This document shows, one piece after another, positions 44,381 to 52,198 of a stretch of DNA of 64,000 nucleotides (positions are counted from its first letter, which is position 1; the number at the start of each line of letters is the position of its first letter). This stretch comes from Candidatus Obscuribacterales bacterium (GTDB lineage: Bacteria; Cyanobacteriota; Vampirovibrionia; Obscuribacterales; Obscuribacteraceae), in the NCBI GenBank assembly GCA_021732085.1, contig JAKFVQ010000009.1, forward strand, positions 124,001 to 188,000, in the 5' to 3' direction. Under the pieces are notes generated by a model. That model had not been told where the DNA came from. It did not search any database and was given only the letters and a program-made list of their open reading frames with translations. Made by a program: the position numbers and the translations under genes.

Positions 44381-45904
44381 ATGAACTTCCTTCCGCCAAA
44401 CCGCAGACTATATGCCGTTTTCGGCTTATTGTGCATTTCTGGCATGAGCAATATCGACTATTGCTGTTTTGCAGCGGCTGACCCGATCTTACGTCCTGCG
44501 ATTTCACCATCTTCAACGCCAAGCGATCAAGCACAGGCTGCGCCAACAAACAGCTTGGATAGCAATCGCGTCGGCGGCGATGCAGCAGCACCAATTACGA
44601 TACCACTTGATACGAGTCCCACAAGTGGTGGCAGCAATTCAACTGAGCAATCACCTGCCCTTGGTTCCACAGGAATAATGGTTACCCCCGCAAAGTCTCC
44701 CAGCGGGCGCTATTTCCGGCTGGGTGCTGCGTTCAACGAATCCTTCATGAAGAACCCACGCACAGCAGCCGTCCGCGCGCAATTAGGTATCAATAAAGCC
44801 GCATACTACGATGCAACCGTAATGGCCAACCCTAGCTTAATGAGGGATCAGGGCTACCTCGCTGAACAGTCTCGCCGGTTTGGATCGACACACACATACG
44901 AACCACCATGGAAGATTGTTTTCCGTATGCTAGCCGCCAAAGAGCTTTTCAAAGAAGGAAAACTTGAAATACTCAACACGCTCTGGCAATTCCGAAATGA
45001 TGTGCGACGCGCATACACAGAAGTTGTAACCAGCCAAGAAACTTACCAAACGCTGTCCGATCTAGCTGATTTAACTAAACAACTTCTCGAAGTAACACAG
45101 AAACGAGTCACAGCCGGAGCCGTTCCGGCTTTGGACGAATTAAAGGCGCGACTGGCGCTGTCTCAAGCCGAAATCGAGCGCACACGCGGACATATGAGTA
45201 TTCAGAAAGCCAAACAGCATCTCAACGTTATGTTGGCTCGACCAGTTGTGCAAGCAGTTGAGATTCCGCGATTGCCCTTGTTCCGCCTCAGAGCGGAGGC
45301 ATCCGACATGCTTCCCGATTTTTCGCGTCCGGTGCCACCACTTTCAAGTTATATCGAACAGGCAATTGAAAATCGCCTGGAATTGCGTATCGCCCGCCAA
45401 CAAATCAAAGTGACTGAAGCCCAATTGCGCACGGCTTACGGAAATATGATCCCGAACCCGACGTTCGGCGCTGGCAGCTCGCAAGCCGGCAATCCACCTA
45501 GCGGTCCGAAATTGAGCGCCTTCTACGTTGCGGTCAACGTGGAAATGCCGGCGTTCAATCTCAATCAAGGCGAAATTGTTCGATTGAAAGCAACCATCAA
45601 TCAATGGAAACTTCAATTCCAAGCGAATCAGAATGTCGTAACGGATGACGTCACCAAAGCATACAACGACCTGATTATTGCACGCGAACGGATTCGACAA
45701 TACCAGGATCACACGCTTGCAGAATCCGAAGAAGTCGCTCGGCTAGCTAGAAGAAGTTACGAAGTTGGACAGTCCGACATCGCATCAGCACTGCTGGCCT
45801 TGCAAGCAAACGTTATTACCCGAAGCCAATATATTCAGGCTGTGACCGATTATGCGCAAGCCGTAACCAATCTAGAACAAGCAGTCGGAGAGCCATTGCA
45901 ATAA
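44381..45904 (+). CDS. TolC-like outer-membrane efflux protein
   Basis: 507 residues. TolC-family proteins form trimeric outer-membrane channels that work with inner-membrane pumps. An export signal is likely at the start ('LYAVFGLLCISGMSNIDYCCFAAA'). The long helical repeats are typical: 'RRAYTEVVTSQETYQTLSDLADLTKQLLEVTQKRVTAGAVPALDELKARLALSQAEIERTRGHMSIQKAKQHLNVML' and later 'SSYIEQAIENRLELRIARQQIKVTEAQLRTAYGNMIPNPTFG', 'QYIQAVTDYAQAVTNLEQAVGE'. No ABC, RND or membrane-fusion gene is adjacent. The exported orphan at 45918 starts 13 bases after the stop. Confidence 0.9.
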   Translation: MNFLPPNRRLYAVFGLLCISGMSNIDYCCFAAADPILRPAISPSSTPSDQAQAAPTNSLDSNRVGGDAAAPITIPLDTSPTSGGSNSTEQSPALGSTGIMVTPAKSPSGRYFRLGAAFNESFMKNPRTAAVRAQLGINKAAYYDATVMANPSLMRDQGYLAEQSRRFGSTHTYEPPWKIVFRMLAAKELFKEGKLEILNTLWQFRNDVRRAYTEVVTSQETYQTLSDLADLTKQLLEVTQKRVTAGAVPALDELKARLALSQAEIERTRGHMSIQKAKQHLNVMLARPVVQAVEIPRLPLFRLRAEASDMLPDFSRPVPPLSSYIEQAIENRLELRIARQQIKVTEAQLRTAYGNMIPNPTFGAGSSQAGNPPSGPKLSAFYVAVNVEMPAFNLNQGEIVRLKATINQWKLQFQANQNVVTDDVTKAYNDLIIARERIRQYQDHTLAESEEVARLARRSYEVGQSDIASALLALQANVITRSQYIQAVTDYAQAVTNLEQAVGEPLQ

Positions 45905-45917
45905 TGAGGAAATGGAG

Positions 45918-46871
45918 ATGAATACAAAAGCCATATCAATAGCTCTGCTAGCTTTGATGGCACTACCGCAAGCGGGACTGGCGGGCACTTTGAGAATGGT
46001 GCCCGACGCGCCTTCCGGATCACCTGAAGCCATAGATTTAGCTTGCGTCGTGGATTCAATTGGTCAAATCAAAATCCCTCGAGGACGACTGGTTGTAAGA
46101 AACGGGCGCGCAGAAATCACAAGTATTCCGGAATTCCAATTCGACCGTGTACCAGTTTTCGAAGGCGTGTTGGTTAAGCAGACAACGGGCGGCGGCGTCG
46201 TCGATGGGACCATATTTGTACTCGATGGGCCCTGGCTTCAGTATTTAGCAACACAAGGACAGACAGACTCCGTTAGCACCAGCAGTGGTACTACCCAGGG
46301 ACGGATTAGCGACATCGATAATGGCGTAGTTGAGTTCGACACGCTCGATCGCAAGCGCGTCTCCTTTAAGCTGGCCGATATCACAAACATCCAATCGCCC
46401 CGTGCTCTATCGTTTCATGTAATTACAATTGGCGCTGCCGGAGCTAACCTCGCACCGGGGGCAACAGCAGAAACCGGACGAGCCACGCTGCTGCCTTTCC
46501 GTCCGAGTGACAAGATGACAATTGCCAATCTCGGCGGATTAAAAAAAGAGCTTAAGAAACAAGAAGACGGCGACATGAGCAACGGAAAGATCGCCGCTAT
46601 CTGCACAGGCGCGAGCCTCTTACAGTTGGCCCAGACGGCACCACTGATCACCTTAGCCTTGCAATATGACCGCATGGCACGCACCGCGTACTACAAGCAG
46701 TTAAACCAGTTGACCGGCTACCAGATGCCTAACCTGGGCACCATTACAAGCCCAACCGGAGCGCCGACAGTAAGCCCGATTTACCCGGGAGACCTGGGCA
46801 AATTCAATCCACAAGGGCCATTCATTTCGTTTCCGAGCGATCAACTTCCGACGAGTTTTGCCGGACGCTAG
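45918..46871 (+). CDS. Secreted orphan protein paired with the TolC-like gene
   Basis: 317 residues from the ATG at 45918, which has AGGA seven bases upstream (the ATG at 45912 is too close). Signal peptide 'KAISIALLALMALPQAGLAG'. Mature protein begins with strands ('IKIPRGRLVVRNGRAEITSIPEFQFDRVPVFEGVLVKQ') and includes 'RISDIDNGVVEFDTLDRKRVSFKLADITNIQSPRALSFHV', which reads like a small beta-barrel surface. The C-terminus is Pro/Gly-rich. Not recognised. Thirteen bases separate it from the TolC-like stop, so it is probably one transcript and may belong to the same export complex. Confidence 0.72.
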   Translation: MNTKAISIALLALMALPQAGLAGTLRMVPDAPSGSPEAIDLACVVDSIGQIKIPRGRLVVRNGRAEITSIPEFQFDRVPVFEGVLVKQTTGGGVVDGTIFVLDGPWLQYLATQGQTDSVSTSSGTTQGRISDIDNGVVEFDTLDRKRVSFKLADITNIQSPRALSFHVITIGAAGANLAPGATAETGRATLLPFRPSDKMTIANLGGLKKELKKQEDGDMSNGKIAAICTGASLLQLAQTAPLITLALQYDRMARTAYYKQLNQLTGYQMPNLGTITSPTGAPTVSPIYPGDLGKFNPQGPFISFPSDQLPTSFAGR

Positions 46872-46888
46872 TCTTATCCGAATTTGCT

Positions 46889-46970
46889 AGCAGCCGTATG
46901 AGCAGGCAGGGATGCCAGCGCTCCCATTTAGCAGCCATCATAAGCAGGCGGGACGCCAGCGGTCCCATTT
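46889..46970. repeat. Two tandem 41-base units of the dispersed GC-rich repeat
   Basis: Unit 1 is 46889-46929, unit 2 is 46930-46970. Both share AGCAGCC, AGCAGGC, GCCAGCG and TCCCATTT at the same offsets; a partial third unit (AACAGCAATCA) follows. Each contains a GGGA-x-GCCAGCG-x-TCCC palindrome. It lies just after the exported orphan's stop. Confidence 0.75.
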
Positions 46971-47069
46971 AACAGCAATCAAACCGCGGAAAGACATCGC
47001 TCCCAGAGGAGCAGCAGCACGTCAGTCTAACTGAAGCGGTGCAAAACAGATCAGCATTTCGAGGCTGTG

Positions 47070-47246
47070 CTAGCGGTCGTCCGGTTTCTTTGTCGGTGGA
47101 TAGAGTCCCCACGCGGTGGGTCCTACTTCGTTCGGACGAATAATCGATTGGTATTGATGAAATCGTCTGAAAAGAATCAGTAGAAAAGAAAGAACAACAA
47201 ATCCAATAAACAAACAATAGTCTGCTAAATGCGGTATGTGCGGCAT
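47070..47246 (-). CDS. Small membrane protein with GPTxWGLY motif
   Basis: 58 residues from the ATG at 47246, or 60 from a GTG at 47252 that has GGGGAT close upstream. One membrane helix ('DYCLFIGFVVLSFLLILF') is followed by a cytoplasm- or periplasm-facing tail containing 'SIIRPNEVGPTAWGLYPPT'. The same order, helix then basic linker then E-x-GPT-x-WGLY, occurs in the protein at 47566, so the two are paralogues on opposite strands. Function unknown. Confidence 0.6.
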   Translation of the reverse strand: MPHIPHLADYCLFIGFVVLSFLLILFRRFHQYQSIIRPNEVGPTAWGLYPPTKKPDDR

Positions 47247-47252
47247 GCTCAC

Positions 47253-47565
47253 CTATCCCCTTTGCCCGAAAAGGACTGCCTAGAGCTTTTCCAAAATACT
47301 AAGCCAGAGAAGTCAAGATGGAAATGTGGTTTTTACTCTCATAAAGGAGAGCCTAGACAGTTAATCTCAGGCAAAAATCCGGAAAGGCTCTTATGACAAT
47401 TATTTCGACGCATTACCTCAATTTCAGGCACCCGGTCTCATTAGTGATCCCCACATAGGCCGCCGCAGTTAACGAACTTAATATTCGAGTTACGTGTGAA
47501 GCAAATTGATCTGAACAACCCCCCTTGCTTAAGCCACCCCCAAGTGTCTGAGCGAGGTACTAATA
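47253..47565. other. Intergenic region between two paralogous small membrane genes
   Basis: About 310 bases. It should hold the divergent promoters of the genes at 47246 and 47566. A short TCTC-ATAAA-GGAGA hairpin occurs near 47340. Nothing else stands out. Confidence 0.4.
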
Positions 47566-47763
47566 ATGCATACTTTTTATGCTGACGCTCTCTTCTGGGG
47601 CGGCATGATTGCAATCTACATTGGAGTTACTCTCACTAAGAGAACGATCCAACTCTCAAGGGAAATTAAGCGGGAAGATATTGGACCAACCTCCTGGGGA
47701 CTTTATTCGACTCAAAGGGAAAACAAACATCCTCAAAGGCGAACCTGTAATACACGATATTGA
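47566..47763 (+). CDS. Small membrane protein with GPTxWGLY motif (paralogue)
   Basis: 65 residues; GAGG lies eight bases before the ATG. One helix ('ALFWGGMIAIYIGVTLT') precedes 'LSREIKREDIGPTSWGLYSTQ', matching the protein encoded at 47070-47246 on the opposite strand. The tail is basic. Function unknown; divergent duplicated arrangement suggests a local inverted duplication. Confidence 0.62.
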   Translation: MHTFYADALFWGGMIAIYIGVTLTKRTIQLSREIKREDIGPTSWGLYSTQRENKHPQRRTCNTRY

Positions 47764-47980
47764 CCGTTCTGCGAATTTTGCTCCGAGCTTGAACTGGCCT
47801 TAAAGCCCGAAACAAAACAGCAAATGTAATCAAACTGTGATCGAATCCAGCCTTTTTCGGCAGTTTCGGCTTTCGCATCTGGAATTATCCACGTATAACG
47901 GCTACACTCTTAATAGAGGCAAGGAGATTGTTGGACCCTTAGTCCGCTCAATTCCTATCTTTGTTTAGGTGCAAAGCTCA

Positions 47981-48000
47981 GTGCCTATCCGGGGCATACG
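47981..48000 (+). promoter_or_regulatory. Possible operator of the CsoR-type regulator
   Basis: GTGCCTATCCGGGGCATACG contains TGCC...GGCA flanks around a G/C tract, similar in style to operators of CsoR/RcnR proteins. It lies about 22 bases before the start of the regulator gene, a position suited to autorepression. Confidence 0.25.
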
Positions 48001-48021
48001 CATACCATCCGGTAAATAACA

Positions 48022-48417
48022 ATGGCAATTACAGACGAGTCAAAAGAAAAACTCAAAAGCCGATTAGCCAAAGCTATCGGCCATTTGAATGCCGTTTACC
48101 GAATGGTGGACGACAAGAAATACTGCATCGACGTCCTGCATCAGCTAAAAGCTGTGCAAGCGGCGCTCGATAAGACAGCAGAGGTTATCTTGCGTCAGCA
48201 TCTAGAAACCTGCGTTGTCGAAGCCGTCGAAAAGCAAGATGCAGCGCGCGTAATCGAGGAGCTTATTCAGGTGTTTCGCCAGGCGCCTACCCTTTACGGC
48301 ATCGACGAAGAATCCCTGGAAGCGCTCAGCAATTCTTCCTCAGCAAATAAACAGAGCAGCGATTCAATTCCTGTTCAAATCAAAGGCTCAAATCACGGCG
48401 GCGGTTGCTGCAGCTAA
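48022..48417 (+). CDS. CsoR/RcnR-family metal-sensing transcriptional repressor
   Basis: 131 residues. The four-helix-bundle DUF156 fold is clear: 'RLAKAIGHLNAVYRMVDDKKYCIDVLHQLKAVQAALDKTAEVILRQHLETCV'. C35, H60 and C64 form the C-H-C set used for Cu(I) by CsoR or for persulfide by CstR. Members dissociate from DNA when the ligand binds. The C-terminal extension is Ser/Asn-rich and ends in 'NHGGGCCS', a histidine plus two cysteines that could add metal ligands. No copper ATPase or chaperone is beside it, so the regulated gene is not evident; the neighbouring small proteins are candidates. Confidence 0.88.
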   Translation: MAITDESKEKLKSRLAKAIGHLNAVYRMVDDKKYCIDVLHQLKAVQAALDKTAEVILRQHLETCVVEAVEKQDAARVIEELIQVFRQAPTLYGIDEESLEALSNSSSANKQSSDSIPVQIKGSNHGGGCCS

Positions 48418-48596
48418 TAGCTATTGTTTGGTAGCAGCTCCAGGTTTTGACTTGCTCAGATCCGCTCACCATTCGATGTAGTTGGGAGTGTCACGTATTG
48501 TAGTTCTCAAATAAAAAGATAGATTAAAGTTCGGGTAGGTTTTACCGCTTCAATTTCACCTGGGTTCGTTCATTGTTATTGCTGGGAGATAACACC

Positions 48597-48941
48597 ATGA
48601 ACGAGAAAGAAGTTTTTAACGACCTGCTTGAGAAAACTCAAGCGGGAAAAGGTTGCGAGCTCAAAGAGCACTTTGAGAATTTGTCTTTCGAAGACACCAT
48701 AAAGACGATGCATGCCATCGAGCGCGCAAATGGCGAAGCGCGCAAGACTGACAAAAGCCTGCCCCGGATAGAACTCCTTGTATATCAACAAGACAAAAAT
48801 GTTATGCAGGCTAAACTGCATGCACCAATCTATACACCGGCAGGACCCGTAATAAGACCAATCCTTGAGTCCAACGTTGTCACAGATGTGACTCGCCAGC
48901 GCATGCCTGGCGAAAAATTTGTCCGATGCTATAACTACTAG
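48597..48941 (+). CDS. Orphan soluble protein, 114 residues
   Basis: Not recognised. The ATG at 48597 is chosen because GGGAGAT precedes it; an in-frame start 24 bases earlier would include that site. N-terminal half is helical ('EKEVFNDLLEKTQAGKGCELKEHFENLSFEDTIKTMHAIERAN'), the rest has short strands ('RIELLVYQQDKNVMQAKLHAPIYTPAG'). No signal peptide or membrane segment. Confidence 0.6.
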   Translation: MNEKEVFNDLLEKTQAGKGCELKEHFENLSFEDTIKTMHAIERANGEARKTDKSLPRIELLVYQQDKNVMQAKLHAPIYTPAGPVIRPILESNVVTDVTRQRMPGEKFVRCYNY

Positions 48942-49094
48942 CAAACACGCTTGCTCACCCAATTTCACAACCACTGTCAAACTCAAGCGCGTGAAAACAT
49001 CAAAACACGCCTTGCTCTTTTACAACAATGAGCCAGTGGATTTACGATGCTCTAACAATGCCGGTGTATTCTGAATAAACCGGCGGGGGCTCAC

Positions 49095-50054
49095 GTGGCA
49101 AAGCAAAAGCGAGTAATATCGATTATTCTTTGCGTGCTATTTTTCGCATTCATCGCTCGCTGCGCTTTTGACTATTTCTTCTTCGATCAGGTGGAACCAC
49201 TCTATCCCGACAAACTAACAAGCCGCAATGGCTTGTGGCTGCGATATTACTTTTACTTCGGGAAACACAATGATCAAGAGTTCGACAAAATGATCGAGCG
49301 ATTGAAAACACATCAAATTAAATACGCATATTTCCATGTCCTAAATACAAAGACGAATGGACAACTGCATTACAGGTTTGAAGATCGGGCCAAACGCATT
49401 ACGAAATTGGTGCATTCGCAGTCGCCCGACAGCAAAGCAATCGCGTGGGTCTATGTCGCTTCGTTTGGAAAAGAAGCAAATGATTTGAGTAAAAAAGAAG
49501 TACGCGCCAATTTGGTGGAGCAAGCCCGCTGGTTAACAGAGAAATGCGGTTTCGATGGAGTGCAATGGGACTACGAATTCGCCACGAACGGGAATCGCGG
49601 GCTTATCGATTTACTGAAAGAAACAAAGCAAGCACTGCCTAACACCCTGCTTTCAACGGCCACGCCAATGTGGTATCCGGGGACTCTTTGGGGCTGGAAC
49701 GAGCAGTACTTTGCAGAAGTCGCTAAGCATTCGGATCAAATTGCGGTGATGGGATACGACTCCTGGCTATACCTTCCCAGCCTCTATGTAAGGCTAATTT
49801 CACAGCAGGTGATTCAAGTATGCCAGGCAGCAGAAGGCACAAACTGCAAGGTTATCATTGGATTACCAACGTACGAAGACGTTACGCTGGCGCATCACAA
49901 ACCGGTCGAGACTCTTCGCCACGGCCTAATGGGTGTTCAGGAAGGACTGAGCAACTGCAAAGCACGCGATCGATTCGAAGGCATTGCACTCTTCGCCGAC
50001 TACACCACTGATGAGCAGGAGTGGAAGCTATTCGACAAAACTTGCACGCACTAA
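49095..50054 (+). CDS. GH18-like TIM-barrel protein, membrane-anchored
   Basis: 319 residues from a GTG with GGGGG upstream. An N-terminal hydrophobic segment ('VISIILCVLFFAFIARCAFDYFFF') anchors or exports it. The barrel shows the GH18 pattern: 'KAIAWVYVASFG', then 'EKCGFDGVQWDYEF' in place of D-G-x-D-x-D-x-E (Gln occupies the third position; the last Asp and the catalytic Glu are present), 'LLSTATPMWYP', and 'QIAVMGYDSWLY' equivalent to M-x-Y-D. Chitinase-like or endo-N-acetylglucosaminidase-like hydrolysis is possible. Its last four bases overlap the convergent gene at 50051. Confidence 0.72.
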   Translation: MAKQKRVISIILCVLFFAFIARCAFDYFFFDQVEPLYPDKLTSRNGLWLRYYFYFGKHNDQEFDKMIERLKTHQIKYAYFHVLNTKTNGQLHYRFEDRAKRITKLVHSQSPDSKAIAWVYVASFGKEANDLSKKEVRANLVEQARWLTEKCGFDGVQWDYEFATNGNRGLIDLLKETKQALPNTLLSTATPMWYPGTLWGWNEQYFAEVAKHSDQIAVMGYDSWLYLPSLYVRLISQQVIQVCQAAEGTNCKVIIGLPTYEDVTLAHHKPVETLRHGLMGVQEGLSNCKARDRFEGIALFADYTTDEQEWKLFDKTCTH

Positions 50055-50818
50055 TTGTTGATGTCTTCCAGCAGCCCTTGCATGTTTTCGTCACTGTAGA
50101 TATCGTTCTCCAGGCGAACAGACTTATAAGTGCTTGGAGCAGCAAAGATCGCAGGATCAACCTTCTCTTTGTACGCTTTGGTTGTTTCCAATCCAATCTT
50201 AGGCGGATCGAATTTGGAATGCTTTGCTCTTATGAAAAGTGGAATAGATCCAAACTCAGGAACTATATGTAGCTTGTGTAAAAACGTCACTACGTGTGGA
50301 TCTTGCGCCATCTCGTCGTAGCACAAATACTCGCCATCCATTGCGATTTTGTCAGGAACTGGCTCACCCTTCTTCAATTTTCCCTGTTTGAACTTGTTTG
50401 CTTTCAAGCCAGAATAGTTTTGCGTACCGGATTTCACCCACTCATAGCTGTCCCAGACGTGTCCGAAATATTTTGCTAATCCCTGTACATTGCCACCCTG
50501 CCACTTTGCTAAAGGCGCGGAGAAAACCACGTGTCGCTTATCATTAAAGACGTACACCGTCCAATCGGGTGCCTTTGAGACTATAGTGACGTTGTTTCTC
50601 TTACTAAAAGCTCTCACCGCATTTGGTGCCACCCAGATACGCTCCTCACCGCCATAATTATTATCCTGTTCCAGAATCAAACAGGCGACCTTAACAGAAT
50701 TGGCTTTAGCAAGGGACGAAGGCTGAGCATTCTTGGCGAACGTGGGTGCCGAAATGAAAACGTGAAGAGCCAGAATGCAAGTCGCAAAACTCCAAAACAA
50801 ATATCGCGAACCATCCAT
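50051..50818 (-). CDS. Orphan exported protein
   Basis: 255 residues from the ATG at 50818 (AGGA six bases upstream; an upstream ATG at 50851 lacks such a site). Signal peptide 'LFWSFATCILALHVFISAPTFAKNAQ'. The mature part contains 'VKVACLILEQDNNYGGEERIWVAPNAVRAFSKRNNVTIVSKAPDWTVYVFND' and 'CYDEMAQDPHVVTFLHKLHIVPEFGSIPLFIRAKHSKFDPPKIGLETTKAYKEKVDPAIFAAP', the latter resembling the end of outer-membrane lipoprotein carrier-type or DUF4412-like folds only weakly. Function unknown. Stops overlap convergently by four bases with the GH18-like gene. Confidence 0.68.
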   Translation of the reverse strand: MDGSRYLFWSFATCILALHVFISAPTFAKNAQPSSLAKANSVKVACLILEQDNNYGGEERIWVAPNAVRAFSKRNNVTIVSKAPDWTVYVFNDKRHVVFSAPLAKWQGGNVQGLAKYFGHVWDSYEWVKSGTQNYSGLKANKFKQGKLKKGEPVPDKIAMDGEYLCYDEMAQDPHVVTFLHKLHIVPEFGSIPLFIRAKHSKFDPPKIGLETTKAYKEKVDPAIFAAPSTYKSVRLENDIYSDENMQGLLEDINN

Positions 50819-50941
50819 CCATTCACCATCCTTCTTTGCATTCAGCGTCATGTTAGATAGCCGGAATAAAATTTCTCAAGAGGCGATTGTCGAAGGGGTG
50901 AGATTATTGATGAGTCTATGCGGGATCGATGCACCTTTTTC

Positions 50942-51037
50942 CTCACCATGACAACAGTCCGGTCGAAAATGAGGAACGCTTTCTCGGCACGGCTTTTCAG
51001 GTTTCTTGCGAAGAAAACGCCCGATTGTCATGGTGAG
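50942..51037. repeat. 96-base element with 13-base terminal inverted repeats
   Basis: CTCACCATGACAA (50942-50954) and TTGTCATGGTGAG (51025-51037) are perfect reverse complements. The inside is not coding (a short frame crossing it has no ribosome site). It could be a miniature mobile element or a long-loop RNA structure. Confidence 0.55.
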
Positions 51038-51257
51038 AGAATCCTCCAAATTTCAACGGAACCCAAACTACTCCCACCTTCTCCATCAGAAAAAACTGTT
51101 TTTCAATAGCTAGCCTCTTGCCGACGGAGTAACTCCGCCAACGTCTCACGATGCGCGAGCAGCGTTCTCGCAAGGCATTATTCCTATTTTACAAGATCGG
51201 AGTCAGACCTGGCTGACAGACAATGCAAGCAAACTGGAACGCTGCTCGCACAATAAA

Positions 51258-51282
51258 TGCCGGCGGGACGCTGGCGGTCCCA
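51258..51282. repeat. Copy of the dispersed GC-rich repeat
   Basis: TGCCGGCGGGACGCTGGCGG followed by TCCCA matches the unit at 46942-46970 (GCGGGACGCCAGCGGTCCCA) with one substitution in the palindrome centre. It lies 12 bases beyond the stop of the gene at 51294. Confidence 0.65.
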
Positions 51283-51293
51283 AGAACAGTCGC

Positions 51294-52043
51294 CTAAAAC
51301 AATTGAAGGAGTTTGGCTTTTGCCATGTTTGTAAGAACGTCATAATTGAGAACACGTTCAAATTCGCTCGGGCTGTCGAAGATGAATGCAGGCAGTTGTG
51401 CGTCCCTCGGATTCGTTGCCGATCGACCAAATAGGTGGACCCGATTATTTCCGTTGATAATGTGGAACTGGTCGAAGCGCTCTCCTGGAACTCGGCAAAT
51501 CAAAACGGCTTGGTTTGCTTTGAGAGGATCGTAATTGGCTGCAGATAAGAGCTCACGCTGTACATTTGGCCGGATTGCATCCCTGGCAAAAATTCTCTCT
51601 GACTGCAGAAACTGTTTGTCGAGAAGCGTGAACTTAACTCCTCCCTCCCTCAACGCTGATTGGAGACGCGCATTCTCAGCTGCATCGAGCCCTAGCATAT
51701 TCATATTATGCTTGAGCCAGGATTCACGAAGCTCCTGTGAAACAGGCAGCCAATTGGACTCCAAGCGAGCGATACTACGCGAAGCATTTATGACAGAAGC
51801 CGTCGCGGTCATCTCCAACTCCGAAAGCTCGCCTGCGGCACATTTAAGTAGCCCTGGCTTTCGAGCGATGATTGCACCGAGAACAGGAAGACCAATCATT
51901 GCCATTTCAGCAGATCTTCCCTGTTTCAAGCATCCTTTTACAGATGAGAATGCATCGCGCAGAAGCTTAGCTCCTGCGCTTTCAGATCCTGCACAATCCA
52001 GCAGCATCGCATCCGCCTTTGTGTCAAATTCAGTTCCAGGCAT
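51294..52043 (-). CDS. Orphan soluble protein, 249 residues
   Basis: Not recognised. The first half is helical and Ala/Leu-rich with a mildly hydrophobic stretch ('MAMIGLPVLGAIIARKPGLLKCAAGEL'). The second half includes 'LLSAANYDPLKANQAVLICRVPGERFDQFHIINGNNRVHLFGRSATNPRDAQLPAFIFDS', which has the feel of a ParB/nuclease-like or Tox-like barrel ('FHIINGNNRV...R'), but this is only an impression. No signal peptide. It is divergent from the histidine kinase gene. Confidence 0.6.
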   Translation of the reverse strand: MPGTEFDTKADAMLLDCAGSESAGAKLLRDAFSSVKGCLKQGRSAEMAMIGLPVLGAIIARKPGLLKCAAGELSELEMTATASVINASRSIARLESNWLPVSQELRESWLKHNMNMLGLDAAENARLQSALREGGVKFTLLDKQFLQSERIFARDAIRPNVQRELLSAANYDPLKANQAVLICRVPGERFDQFHIINGNNRVHLFGRSATNPRDAQLPAFIFDSPSEFERVLNYDVLTNMAKAKLLQLF

Positions 52044-52198
52044 TCAACAAGCGCTCCACACTGAGAGTCAACAATAAATCGATGGACCTGAACTTCTCCT
52101 GAAAATCCACTGCCCCAATGCCTGCCAACCGCAAATATTTATAGGGCCGACCCGGCTCGCCTGGGTATATGATGTTGACGTCGCGCACTGGGACCCGG

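Larger units (their letters stand above)
50819..51293. other. Intergenic region with inverted-repeat element
   Basis: About 475 bases. Besides the 96-base element it contains GGAGT-A-ACTCC near 51125 and a copy of the dispersed repeat at 51258-51282. No coding sequence is supported. The left end should hold the promoter of the exported orphan at 50818. Confidence 0.5.

Noticed and set aside
50918..51109. 63-codon plus-strand frame
   Set aside because: Crosses the inverted-repeat element and lacks a ribosome site.
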